From assembly GCA_963580455.1 (NCBI GenBank), contig OY756958.1:28284501-28348500 (forward strand): a DNA stretch of 64,000 nt, read 5' to 3'. Origin of the DNA: Euonymus europaeus. Its lineage: Eukaryota > Streptophyta > Magnoliopsida > Celastrales > Celastraceae. The position numbers were made by a program, and so were the translations under genes. The notes below the pieces were generated by a model, which did not search any database, had not been told where the DNA came from, and saw only the letters and a program-made list of their open reading frames with translations. This document shows, one piece after another, positions 10,785 to 22,900 of the stretch. Each line of letters opens with the position of its first letter. Positions within the stretch are counted from its first letter, which is position 1.

Positions 10785-11786
10785 CAATATTTTTATTAAT
10801 TTAATGGTATTTGAATATTTTCACGCGGTGGGAATTATTTTTTGTTATATAATTTGTCAAAGCAAATGGCACAATACATTTTCCCATTCTTTTTAACTGA
10901 ATCTAATTTTTATTGCATAAAAAATAAGTCACGTATTCATTCGCATCATTAAAACAGATCTCTCAATATAACTATATCAATAAAACACTTATTCATATTC
11001 ATATTTTCCTCTCGATATTTACAAAACATCACTATTTCATTCTTTCATCCATTCTCCAATAAAACTACATCAAAATCATTATCAAGTCTCACAACTTTTT
11101 TATTAAAAAGTCAATTCACATACTCATCTAGATCGCACAATAGAACGAAAACACACATGAATTCAGCCGCTCGAAATTGTTTATAATCCATCTACATTAT
11201 ATAAAAAATAAAATATATAAAAACTGAAATTGAGAGAAGACATTGTAGTATTTTGAGGATGTCACGTCAGCCTCATTGTAAATGAGAAAATGACAAGTGC
11301 TATTATTTGTTGGTTTCTGGCTAATTTGAAATAATAATAAAAAATGATTGTTTATCACTCCTATTCATTCCCAACGCCTCCACGACTCCTCTTCTTCCTC
11401 ATTTTACAACCGAACACGTACACCTGATAGAGGATCAATCAACAGCGAGAGTAACCCAGGCGGCCGTGAGACTCTAGAAAAGCGAAAGCTGATGAGAGAA
11501 TTGTAAACCAAAGTTTTCCGTGATGCCACGTCATCTCATATGTTCAGCATATATTGGCCACATGTTTTTTACATTTAAATTAAAGAAAATCTCTCTACAT
11601 TCCAGCGAATATTGATAATATATATATATATAGTGATTGAGAGAGGCAGTCGAGATAATACAGGCCAAGAAAATCAATCGGGTTTAGTGTGGTAATTGAG
11701 TTTATTGAATAGTTGAATGCATTTTTGTCAAGTTTAGCTTTTCTCTTTCGGTTAATAAAAAATGATTGCACGTTGAATCTTTGTGT

Positions 11787-11837
11787 TTGACTAGTCAATG
11801 TTTTGGTAAATTATTCAAATAATCTTTGACTAGTCAA
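11787..11837. promoter_or_regulatory. Two palindromic W-box pairs (WRKY-type sites)
   Basis: TTGACTAGTCAA occurs perfectly at 11787-11798 and again at 11826-11837. Each is a palindrome with the W-box core TTGAC on both strands, and the centres are 39 bp apart. It lies about 1.2 kb before the kinase start codon. WRKY binding is inferred from the established TTGAC core; no functional evidence is in the sequence. Confidence 0.55.
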
Positions 11838-11860
11838 CGTCTCCGTAAAACTAACTGATC

Positions 11861-12074
11861 CACGTGACCCCGCCGTATAATCTAATCTTAAGAAAATTCA
11901 TGGATTGTGTATTGGGCTCTTTGCATATGGGCCAAGACAACCGAGTCTATTGGCAATTCAAAGTCCATGGTCGCCGCCAGTATCTTTGGACAACACACAT
12001 ACATACAAGGTTCATTTCAAGAGTGAAATATTTGTCGTATTTTAAGGGTTTCAAAGTTTCCACCCTGCCACGTG
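11861..12074. promoter_or_regulatory. Two CACGTG G-box/ABRE-like sites
   Basis: CCACGTGA (core CACGTG at 11861-11866) and GCCACGTGT (core at 12069-12074) follow the W-box pair. bZIP and bHLH factors bind such cores. Their link to the kinase gene is by position only. Confidence 0.45.
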
Positions 12075-13016
12075 TAATATTACCACAATGGTTGTCAGCC
12101 TATTGGTTGCTTTGACCCAAGAGCATGAAAATAAAATAAAAAATGGGGATATTGAAATTAAATTATAGCCAAAAAATTTGAAAATAATATGGATGTGGGT
12201 CTTGTTGCTAATGATAATCACTGGGACTTTCTTTAAATGGAAGTTGAGAGATAGCCTTTGCTTGGTGGGGGGTTAGTTGGGTCTTAAAAATGAACAAAAA
12301 GGGGGTATGGAGGCCCATCATTTTCTTTTGATTAAGGAGTTTTGGAGATCCTAAAAATTATGTTTTTAAGGCAAGGAATAAGGAATTTTTAGCCTCAACT
12401 CCCAACAATCAGATATTTTTCATTAATATAAATTAATTTTTAATCAATTTGTTTTTATAAATTATTATTAAATTCATCCAGCATAAAATTAAAAGAAGAA
12501 GAAAAACTGTTTTGATGTCGAAAATATGATAAACCGCATCGTGTCGTGTGGGTGTGGCAAGTGAAAGTAGTGCTCTGCATGAAATCAATATAGTTAACAA
12601 CGTAATGTACTGATTATCTGACCAAATTCTCGTATGAACACGATGTGTTTAGTTAAATTGAATTAAGTTGTCAGTTAAATGTTATGTGATAAGTGCAATT
12701 TTAATTACCATACTGGTTCAATTCATTGTACTAAGCATGGGATTTATCTCCATCAATGGGTGAAAAAGGGCAAAGAAGATAGAATATATGGAAGGGAAAA
12801 AAATACATAAAGGAGAGAAAATAGACTCTGAGTTGCAACGAAAAACCATCATCCCCTCGACTCTTCTTCAATCCCAAAACACAAAACTTCTCCTCAAAGA
12901 TGTTATTTTTACGCATCAAGTGTCTCCCGGTCTTTTCCTTGTTCTTCTTCTCCTCCTCCTTCGCGTAAGCTTAACTTTCAATTTCTTGATTCCATTAGAA
13001 ACCAAAATTTATCTAA

Positions 13017-14462
13017 ATGAGATACCTTACTTGCAACGCAGAATCTGCCGTAGCCATCGTCTCCTCCCCCAACATCCAACAAAGCCCAACAAATTCCAAG
13101 CAAGAGAAACCCTTCAAGATCCAACAGTTCCATTACAGCGACCTTGAAGCAGCCACAAATGGGTTTTCTGAACAGAAACTTCTCGGCAAGGGCAGCCATG
13201 GATGTGTCTACAAGGCCGTTCTCCGTGGCCGTCATGTCGCTGTTAAGAAACCTTCAAAGGGTCAAGAAATCAACCCGGAAGCCGATAACGAGATCGAGAT
13301 CTTGTCAAAGATTCACAGCCCAAGACTGGTCAATCTATTGGGTTTTGCCACTGACACCAAAGATCGCCTTCTTGTTGTTGAATTCATGAGCAATGGTACT
13401 CTCTTTGAGATCCTTCATTCCAATTCTAGACCCCCAAATTGGGGTAGAAGGATTAGATTAGCGTTGCAAATAGCTAAGGCCATGGAGACACTTCACTCAC
13501 AAAACCCACCAATAATTCATAGAGATATCAAGTCTGCTAATGTTTTGATTGATAAGAATTTCAATGCCAAGTTGGGTGATTTTGGGTTGGCACTTAGGTG
13601 CGGTGTTGATGATTCTAGGCTTAAATCAACTCCACCTGCGGGTACTATGGGGTATCTCGATCCTTGTTACGTGACACCTAATAATTTGAGTACTAAAACT
13701 GATGTATTTAGTTTTGGGATTCTGTTGTTGGAGATAATTAGTGGAAGAAAAGCTATTGATATGAACAATTCGCCGCCTTCCATTGTGGATTGGGCGATTC
13801 CACTTGTGAAAAAAGGGAAGCTTGGTGCTATATACGATCCAAGTATTGCTCCCCTCAAGGATCTTTTCGTTAGGAAGCAATTGGCATTGATTGCTGCTAA
13901 ATGTGTGAGGTCGTGTAGAGAACGAAGGCCAGCAATGAAAGATGTCGTTAATTGGTTGACTTCATTGAGTAAATTGGTTCCTCTTCATTCATGGAATGCA
14001 TTTAACAATCCATGTTTGATGGTGGAGACGGTGGGGCGCCCAGTCGAGTTCAGGAGTACCCATTTTGGTTTGAGGGCAGAGGACGATGGTGGAGACAACT
14101 TCGACGGTGGAGATGGTAAATTTGGTTTCCGGGCTATAAGAGGTTCACAGAGAGTATATTCAGATTTGGGTTTCAGAGGCAACTTGATGGACCTCATGGC
14201 TGACACTGACGGCCAATCTGAACGATGCGAGGAGACTGTTAAGGTTGACAATAACTCAAAATCATCCCGTTTCAGTCACAGATTTGGTAGTAGAGCACAT
14301 GGCTACAAAGGAAGAATTCAGTCCCATGATCATTGTAAAAACAGAGATGTGTTTCGCTTGAAGCGCAACCAATCTGTTGGAGGTGATACAGAGTTATTTT
14401 CGAGAGGTGATGATGCAATTTCTCGTTCAAGTATTAGTGTTCACCTGGCTGATATCTTGTAG
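13017..14462 (+). CDS. CRINKLY4-related receptor-like cytoplasmic kinase
   Basis: An intronless gene for 481 residues resembling the Arabidopsis serine/threonine kinase-like proteins At3g51990 and At5g23170, relatives of CRINKLY4 without an ectodomain. The N-terminus MRYLTCNAESAVAI matches that group and fixes the start. Kinase domain about 50-325: Gly loop GKGSHGCV, Lys77 in VAVKK, HRDIKSAN with catalytic Asp170, DFG at 188-190, and GTMGYLDP for the activation segment. No transmembrane segment or signal peptide is visible. After the kinase core there is a tail of about 155 residues, rich in Gly, Asp, Ser and Arg, longer than I recall for the Arabidopsis relatives. An active kinase is predicted because all core residues are present. 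Substrates are unknown. Confidence 0.9.
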   Translation: MRYLTCNAESAVAIVSSPNIQQSPTNSKQEKPFKIQQFHYSDLEAATNGFSEQKLLGKGSHGCVYKAVLRGRHVAVKKPSKGQEINPEADNEIEILSKIHSPRLVNLLGFATDTKDRLLVVEFMSNGTLFEILHSNSRPPNWGRRIRLALQIAKAMETLHSQNPPIIHRDIKSANVLIDKNFNAKLGDFGLALRCGVDDSRLKSTPPAGTMGYLDPCYVTPNNLSTKTDVFSFGILLLEIISGRKAIDMNNSPPSIVDWAIPLVKKGKLGAIYDPSIAPLKDLFVRKQLALIAAKCVRSCRERRPAMKDVVNWLTSLSKLVPLHSWNAFNNPCLMVETVGRPVEFRSTHFGLRAEDDGGDNFDGGDGKFGFRAIRGSQRVYSDLGFRGNLMDLMADTDGQSERCEETVKVDNNSKSSRFSHRFGSRAHGYKGRIQSHDHCKNRDVFRLKRNQSVGGDTELFSRGDDAISRSSISVHLADIL

Positions 14463-14794
14463 ATCATCAAAAAACTTATGGATGCAACTTGACTTTTGGG
14501 CACAACTCATGCCTGTAAGCTTTTCTGTATGTAGATGTGTGTGTGTTGATCTTCCATTGCAAATTGAAGTGTTTTATGTTGTTCATTTAGTGTGTGTAGA
14601 TGAAGAACACATTGTTTGTCCCTCATATAGGTTTTCTTCTAACCTTTTTGTCATTGAAGCTTACTGACAGATACTAATGAATAAATTCATTAAGCTTATT
14701 CATAATCCTTCTGCTAGCAATCTGCTACCTGCTGTTTCTATGATTCCCAACACTACTAGCGTTACAGTGTATCTTGCTTTCTATTTATATGTTT

Positions 14795-14854
14795 CACAAG
14801 TTTTTGTGAAACATTACGTATATACACAAGTTTTTGTGAAACATTACGTATATA
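14795..14854. repeat. 30 bp tandem duplication with a hairpin unit
   Basis: Two identical 30 bp units (14795-14824, 14825-14854) contain CACAAGTTTTTGTGAAAC. Each unit can fold TTTCACAA against TTTTGTGAAA. It is downstream of the kinase gene. Confidence 0.88.
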
Positions 14855-15072
14855 ATGGTTGATGATGACAAGTAGATAGGTCGCTGGGGTCAGAGAGACA
14901 GCTTTAGGTCTCGATTACGCCACTGTTACTTGATGATGACAAAATTCATAAGAAGGTTTGATTAATGATAATAGCAATCAATGAATCAACCACCATTTTT
15001 TTCGATAAATACAATTACAATTGACAGAAGATTTTTTCCACCAAAGGTGCAATTAGAGATTACATGTACAAT

Positions 15073-15112
15073 TTTGTGGGGTAAGATCTGTGTGCGTACA
15101 TCCTGCCTGTCC
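15073..15112 (+). repeat. Possible Au-SINE 3' body fragment
   Basis: GGGGTAAGATCTGTGTGCGT followed by a CCTGCC-like run resembles the body of plant Au SINEs, which carry GGGGTAAGGCTGCGTACA. The tRNA-like head is not present. Short and diverged. Confidence 0.35.
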
Positions 15113-16999
15113 CTTAGTCTATTCATCATGAGAGTTGTTTATCTACGTCACAACAATTGTTTTCTAATGGTTCATCCATTATGCATAACCAAAAAGGTTA
15201 AACTGAGATTGAGAGAGTGAACACTGATCATGGTTTGAAATGGAAACCCTAAAGATGAAGAGAGTTGGATAAAAATAAGATGCCAACGGCAAAGCTCTAA
15301 TCCTCTCAATTCAGGACAGCTCACAGCTCCGATAAAGTAAAGAAACATGCACTAATTATTGTCCTAATCCTCACTTTAACCAGAAAAAAGAAGTTAGTTT
15401 CCTTCTTACTATAAGCTTGTGGTGCCATATCCAAGGCTAGTCCATTGTTGATAGGATCAAGTTGTAATCAAGCCTGTATGCATTGTGTGGCTGTAATCAC
15501 TCATCTTCTATGAAGTCAAAACTCATTGTCAATCTGGTAAGTGTGGAGGACCAGATTGCAAAGCATCTAAAGCACCGCTATTACAGGTAAAACGGTTCAT
15601 TTCAATCAGAAAAAAGTGGTATCCGAGTCACGTAATTTCTGGGTGCATCTGAGTTGTCCAAGAAAATGACTCCACAGAAGCCATAGTTAGTCTGCTTCTG
15701 TTGTAGTTATAAGTTATTCAAGTAGAGACAAATATGAGAAAAGCTCCCCCTCGTAGAGCTTGAAATTTTTTGTCTGTAGTCTTTTGACACTACATTGGAT
15801 AAACATATATTCCTCTCCATATATCATGGCTTTACAGCTCACATATTTTTATTCTCATTGGCTTCTACTACTGTGATTTATGAGAGCACGTAGAATGTTT
15901 TGACCTAATTTGTAAAAGACAAGCTCATGCAGATATTTTCTCTGGATTTTTATTTTTTTTAGATAATGCTTAAATCTCAAAGTATGACACTCACCCTTAA
16001 TTAAATAAAATAAAATAAATATAAAGTGTTGGGCATAAAGTGATTCTTTAATGTTAATTTATAATCAATTATTACATGCCATATAAATTTGGGGCAAAAT
16101 GAAGATCATGTTTTGGAGGAACATAACATTACACCTTTTAATTCTGTTCCTCACTTTATGTTGATCTGTGTAATAAAAAGAACTCATTGTCTAAACTATA
16201 AAGAACATGTTCTTTTCTGTCACATGTTTTGCTCTTTTGAACAAGGTCGTCAAACCCTAACAAACAGATTTCATTACAAATTCTTCCTTTTTCTTCTCCA
16301 TGGATATTCTCTTCAAATCACCTTTTGCCCCCACGACTATGCTTGTCTGATTCTTTGGCGATAAATAGATATTCATCGATTAGGAAATAAAAGGATATAA
16401 AAATACAGTCTATCGACCACCATCGGACTATCAGAACTGCTAGAGACATACAAAATACAATCCATCAAAACACACTGCAATTCAGCTCACATGCCTCTGA
16501 ATGAAGTCTCAAAACAAAAATGTTTGGCTAAATTACTCTCATTTGTTTAAATATTCAACTTAATCATAACATTAAAAAAGAGAGGAGCGAGTACAATTGA
16601 TGGCCATTGAAGAAATAAATCAAGTCAAGACCGCTATTTGCCAAGAGAAGAGCCCAAACTTTGAACTAAAACTTGAGGTCGACCATTTATGACTTGAAAG
16701 GAACCCAAGCTCTATTTCTCAAATACTACAAATCAAAAATAAAAAAGGAGACCCAAAAAAATGTTTTGAAAACTTTTCTCACCAACTGCTTCCGGGAAAA
16801 AGCACTATTGTGAAAGCCAGTCAAGATTTTGAAGGAGCCAAGTAAAGAGTGGTGAACCCAGATAGATCCCACAGAAGTTTATGATGCCATTCTTGTGTAC
16901 GTTGAATTCAGGAACAACCAGTGCCACCAAAAGGACTTTGTCAAAAGGGGAACAAAACAATGTGTCTTAATTGTGCTCGAGGATGTGCCTTCAGAAAAT

Positions 17000-19900
17000 T
17001 TATCTGACATTTTGCCTTGTCCTGATCATCCGCTTGAGTGTCGCTAGCCAGAAGCTGCACTCATCCCAATCACTGGTGGTAAGAAGTACCTGTTTACATG
17101 CAGGGAAACAGAGAGAACATTTGGAGGTTTTATTATATTCCCTTTCATCCAGAACATTATTGTTCAAACACAAGATCAACATCACTAATCTGCAAATTAT
17201 GATTCTAGAATAATTTGAACTCTGGAAAAAAATACCTGGATTTGTAAGGCTGTACTAAAATCATTATTGTCCAATGCCTGGCACAGGTGCACCAGCTTAT
17301 CAGCAGCATTTTTAGATATGTCACCACTGTTGAGTTTTGCAAACAAGGCACCTATTTTCCTAGAATTGTCTTCTATTTCACGCTTCTTAGCAGGATTTGC
17401 TCGTGAACCTCCCAGTGCTTCCGATGTCTCGTTGAAAAGTCGTGTCAGTGTGCTGATAACACGCTTTTGGTGAGCTGGAAAAAACCACCCATAAGGCATA
17501 AAGAACCTTAACTTGTTAGCAAGAAATTGGTATAACAAATCGATGAAGACATGGATTACATAACAGACATTCAGTGTATATATTGTAAAGTTTATCAGTT
17601 AAAAATTTATGAACTTCAAAAAATTCAATTACTAAGAAGAAAGTAATATCGAAATCCAAATTGCTTCAATAGGCACAGAAATTTTATTTGTGCCGATCAA
17701 GACATGGATTACATAACAGACATTCAGTGTATGTATTGTGAAGTTTATCAGTTAAAAATTTATGAACTTCAAAAAATTCAATTACTAAGAAGAGAGTATC
17801 ACCGAAATCCGAATTCCTTCAATAGGCACAGAAATTTTATTTGTGCTGTAACATATTGGCCAGTGAGTACTTCATAATCAACATATAAGGTTTACATCAA
17901 GTGACCAGCTTCATTTCGCAGTGTCAGACCATAATATTAGGTATATTATCAATGCTCAATGCTGTACGCTCCATTACCTAATTACTCCAACCAAACATAA
18001 AAAACAACTCTAACCCAAATAATATTCAAGTCAACTAACAAGCTTCATCAAGGCAAGCCACATAGAAATGCAGAAAAAAACAAACAAAAATGAATTCCGT
18101 AATTAGTAATTACCAGGAACTCTTGATGTATCAACCGTCTGTACTGTAGGTGGTGGAGCTGCAGGTGTCACAGCTGGCTGTACAGAGGCAGTCTGAGTAG
18201 GACTGTGGGGTTGCAATGAACCTGGACCCATTCCAGGTCTTTGGCCAACACCTGCATTGTTCACTGGCATAAATCCTAAAGGCCTAGGTGTAGGAGCTAC
18301 TGGTGGCATTTGACTGCCAGGAACAGGGCCTTGAGATGTAACAGGACCATGTGAACCAGGTCTGGGTTGTATAGGATAAGTGGGGCTGACAGTACCCTAA
18401 AACATGCATGCCAGGTACAATTTAGTACTAAATCGCAAAAACACCCATGCTGAAATTGGAAAAATCCGACACATACAGGATATAACTGAGAACCCAATGT
18501 AGGCTGCTGGTATTGCTCTGCATTTCTCAGCATTTGAGGGGTTGAAGGAACAAATGTCCGTACAGTGGGCTGAGAGGTAACAGGAGGGGGAGCAAAATTT
18601 GCCTGCATAAAAATGAATAACAATGATGCACATTATAAACCTATCATGACAATTGACAAGTATAAAATTCCGTAAATGGCATTGCGAGAGTAAACACAAT
18701 TAGATGCACTACATGAAAGTAAACCATAAGAAAAAATACCTGGGGAACCTCAGGTGCCTGTGATGGACGGAATATCTGAGGTTGTGGAGCAGGTTGATAT
18801 GGTGGAGCAGCACCATATGCCCTTCCATATGAAGAATCATATGTTGGCTGGTAATTTTCAGTATAAGGACTGCCAGGAATTGTCTGCTGCGACTGAGAAG
18901 GGACTGTCTCCTAATGAATAAAGCAAAGAAATTATAGAATTGTACCACAGCAAGGAAGCACAATAACAAATTATAAAGCAATTAAGAAAAAAATACATCA
19001 CATCAGAGGAAGATGCTAGAAAGAACACCTGATAATAGTGCTGAGTTGCCTCAGTGCTGCCAAGATTTGATTGATCGGTACTGTATAGTGAACCAGTCTG
19101 CAGTTGAGAGTTTTCAAAAACCATAGCTGTAGCTTCTTTCTCTGACACAACAATCAACAGAAATCCTCAGTAGGTGACAAGTTTGCTGACGACAAAAATA
19201 ATAATAGCAATAAAGAACCAGGAACAAAGCAAGAATATCAGAGAGAACTTAAGGTCGATGGAATCTGCCAACTTCAAATTGTTGGATAACATGGACAAAA
19301 GAAGCAAATGATGTCTCACAGATAGAATTCACCTATTTGGGTTCTAAAGGAGGAACCAGCCACGGTATATAGAAATTCCATGAAACATTACTGCATTAAG
19401 GAGCCATGAGTCATGACATCAAAGTGCTTCCATATTGTTTTGTGCCAAATAATTGAACAAAAATAATGATAAAATTCATACAACATCAATAAACAATTAT
19501 GGCAGCAAAATCCAAAATATAATAATTATCATGATAATGATAATAAATAAAATGAAAATAGAAAGAGCAACACTCCATAATGAACACTTAGCCAATAAAA
19601 GTATAAAACCACCACTCTCCTGTAACTTTGAGAACAATCATATTAAAAAATACTTACGAGGTTCAGCAGAAAGAGCAATACAGTCTCTTAAGATCACAAG
19701 CTCAGGTGACAATTCATCAGAACCCAAGAGTTTCAAGTACTCCATTGCTGTCGTTAAAAGTCCCTGGCTTGCCAAAATTTCAGCATATTTCTCCACAAGT
19801 TTGCACAAAGATGCACTAAATCGCTTCTGCCCTGATGCCAAAGCAAGGACAATAGTCTTTTCCATCAAATCCTGGCAAGATGAGTGACACGTATCAAGTT

Positions 19901-22900
19901 TCTAGCAAAAGACAATTAGACGTAATTCTAAGAGTCGCAGACTTACCTGAAGAAGGTCAACATAGGATTTTCCTTCCTGTTCAGTAGTCAGGCTTCTTGA
20001 CCAGATTTCAACTGTTTTATCAATATTTCCAGCACAAATATAACAGAGAGTAGCTGCTAGGGTGTTGCCCACAGCCATTAGTTTTGAAGCAAGCATGTCG
20101 CAAAGCACAGTCCATTCCTCTCCCTGAGCAAACTAGTTATCATCCAAAACAGAAAAAAAAATTAGATGCATAGACTTCTAAATCAATATTATGTCTCCAG
20201 GAGAGACAATATATATGATTGTACAATCATTTTTTCATGAGTACAGTAATACTTGGCTCAGCAATAGCTTGTTTAATCATTATCATGGAGTCCATGCTAA
20301 ATTCCCTTGTTTAACCACAAGGGACAAACAAAATTACTTACAAAATAATTAATAGTTTGTATGTATTTTGAAGAGAAAGTGAGAGAAACAATTCATTCAT
20401 TATAAAGAATATGAATTTATTAATTTAAATGCTTCGCACCCATTGCGCAAGTTATGGGCTAGTTATCATAGCATTCATGCTAAATCCATGTTAAAGAGAC
20501 ATAAATTTGTAACAAGTCTCAAATACAGGAACACCGATTCCTTATTGTAATACAGCTTAATTTCATAAAATGCAAGAAATTCTCCAGCCTCTTATGCAAC
20601 TGAGTCAAACAACGGAGGGGAACGAAATCAAGCAGAGCAATCTACGTTTTTGTGAGTTTCTGACTATAGTGAGACAATTACTATTAGTCATAATGTACGA
20701 GAAAAAAGTATAATCATTTATTATATTGAAATTTTGAAACACCGAAGCAGATAATGAAGCATTTCTACAGAAGCAGTCTTTCACAAATTTGAATGAAGTA
20801 ACGTTCAAATTGATCTTTTTGCAAGCCAAAATTATGAGCATCATCTCTATAGAGCAGTCTTCATGCCAAAATATAACACTTGTAATATTTTCTTCTTCAA
20901 AGTTCTGAAACTTACTGAACAAAGTAGCGCAAGCGTTTCCTTCCAGAATTTCAGGGGCCTGGTGTTTACTTGACTCATAAGGTCATTGTTCTTTATTGCA
21001 GCAACCACCTGTAAAAGTAAATGCCTAATGTAGCAACAAATCCTCAAAAGTACATAACTAACATTGAATGAGTTAGAACTAAAAGAATGCATCCCTCGTA
21101 ACCACATTAATCACTATAAAACAACACCCGTGCACAATGGGGCGGGGTCAAGGATGGACAAGATATATGCAGACCTTGTCCCCACACAATATATGAAGGT
21201 TGTTTTAGGAATTGAACATGTGACATCTAGGTCGCACTCCTGCAACTCTACCACTAGGTCACATGTTCACCTATAAAAAGAAAACAACTCTTGTGAACAA
21301 GGCTCTCATAGTGGGCGGGATCGGGGATAGGCAGGATGTACACAGACATTATCTCCACATAATATGTAGAGATACTGTTTCTAGGAATCGAAATTGTAAC
21401 CTCTAGGTTGCACCACTGCAACTCTACCACATGTTCTTATAGACTTATACTAAGTACATTAATCAATATCTTTGAATAAAATTAAAATTGTGAATCATCT
21501 CATAACCATAATTAACTCAGGAAGAGATAAAAGGGTCTAGGGATGTAAGCGATGAAAAAGTAAGCTACCTTTAGGTACGGTGAATGGCACATCTTAAGGT
21601 ATTGATCACGAGTGATCTCCCACAAAGATGCACCACCGACATGAGCAATTACTAAAGCATCGGCCATTTTATTTGCAGCAATGCACTGAGCAACTGCCCT
21701 CTTATAATCTCCCACAACCAAAGCACGTTGGATGGCGTCATCAAATGCAGCGTCGGTACTCTCCACCAGAACATCTGGTTCTGGTAGTGTTTCTTCACCA
21801 CTCGGGACAGAACTCCCAACTACAAAGTTATTCTCAGAGGTTGACAGAGGTGTTTCAGCTTTAGGACTCGGAAGGTTGTTAAAGAAATCTTCCCCATTAT
21901 CTGCAAATATGGTTGCCTCTTTATTGATCTCTTGTCCCGGTTTTTCTTCCACTGAATCTTCAAGTGGAATGGCATTAACCTCCTGTGACAGATTATCCTG
22001 TAAACTCTCTTTCTCTTCAATAGGCAAGCTAAAACCAAGGTGGTTGAGCAGTTTTGTCCTTGCTGTGCCATCTTCTTCAAACATAACCTTCAAGAAGCCC
22101 CATGTTTCCCGGTCTTCAGCTGATCTGTACAGAATCCATGTAAATGACAACAGAAACTAACCAAAAAACTTTAAAAAGAAAAAAGAAAAAAAGAGTTAAA
22201 CAATACAAAAGCTCTTAGAAAAAGATGACATACTCGGATTCTTGAGATTTTTTATCACATAAAACTCGAAGAGAAGACCTCTCCCCATTTTGTATTGCAG
22301 CTTCAAATTCAGATGAGCGGCTCACCCAACTGTCTTCCATAACTATACTATGCACAAAAACCTGAGAGAGACAAAGTAAAAAACAATTACTGGGGGAAAA
22401 TATAGATAATTATAAAATTAGATTAACTGATACATCTAAAAATGAATCACACATACATCTGAACCATTTCCAGCAGGAAGCCGAGGGGAAAACGAGACAA
22501 GCTTTCCTCCAAATCCAAAAGATGCCCCCACTGGACGTTTATACCATCTTGGGGCTCTCAGTGATGCTGCATAAAAGGGGAACATTTAATACAAGCGTTC
22601 AAGAACAAAATCTTACCAGTGATATGAGCAATTACAATACATAAATGCCAAGGCACTAGGAGAATTTTCAGACACAGAACACCAAAAATTACTTGTCACG
22701 CAACATTTGCAATATCTTATTCCTCACTCATTTCCAAAATAGCATCTTCCAACATTTCAAGTAGTTTACAGAATGAGAATAAGAAACCCGTCAAGCCCGC
22801 CATTGAGACAGATGCACATGCATTCACACGAAATTACTTTAAGGGAACACAAAACAGTAAAACTGTTTATGATCAAATGGCAATAATTTGAATTTCAATT

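Larger units (their letters stand above)
10785..13016. other. Intergenic: ASAT1-like 3' flank and kinase promoter
   Basis: 2.2 kb, AT-rich, with no credible gene. The left third is low-complexity AT sequence. The middle (11787-12074) has a cluster of W-box and G-box motifs, listed separately. 12780-13016 is the kinase 5' leader, pyrimidine-rich from about 12845 to 12970. A short open frame at 12788-13147 overlaps the kinase start but has no recognisable product. Confidence 0.6.
14463..16999. other. Intergenic between kinase and SEC31 3' end
   Basis: 2.5 kb without a convincing gene. The first 200 bp are probably kinase 3' UTR, and roughly 16800-16999 is probably SEC31 3' UTR on the minus strand. 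A possible SINE remnant lies at 15073-15112. The remainder is unique-looking AT-rich sequence; the short open frames have no recognisable product. Confidence 0.5.

Noticed and set aside
10920..11240. A further MITE in the AT-rich DNA after the sterol acyltransferase gene
   Set aside because: The composition recalls the interior of the Tourist-like MITE, but I could not find inverted ends or a target duplication.
21115..21445. tRNA genes suggested by box A and box B-like motifs
   Set aside because: They cannot fold into a full cloverleaf with an acceptor stem; the downstream body marks them as SINEs.
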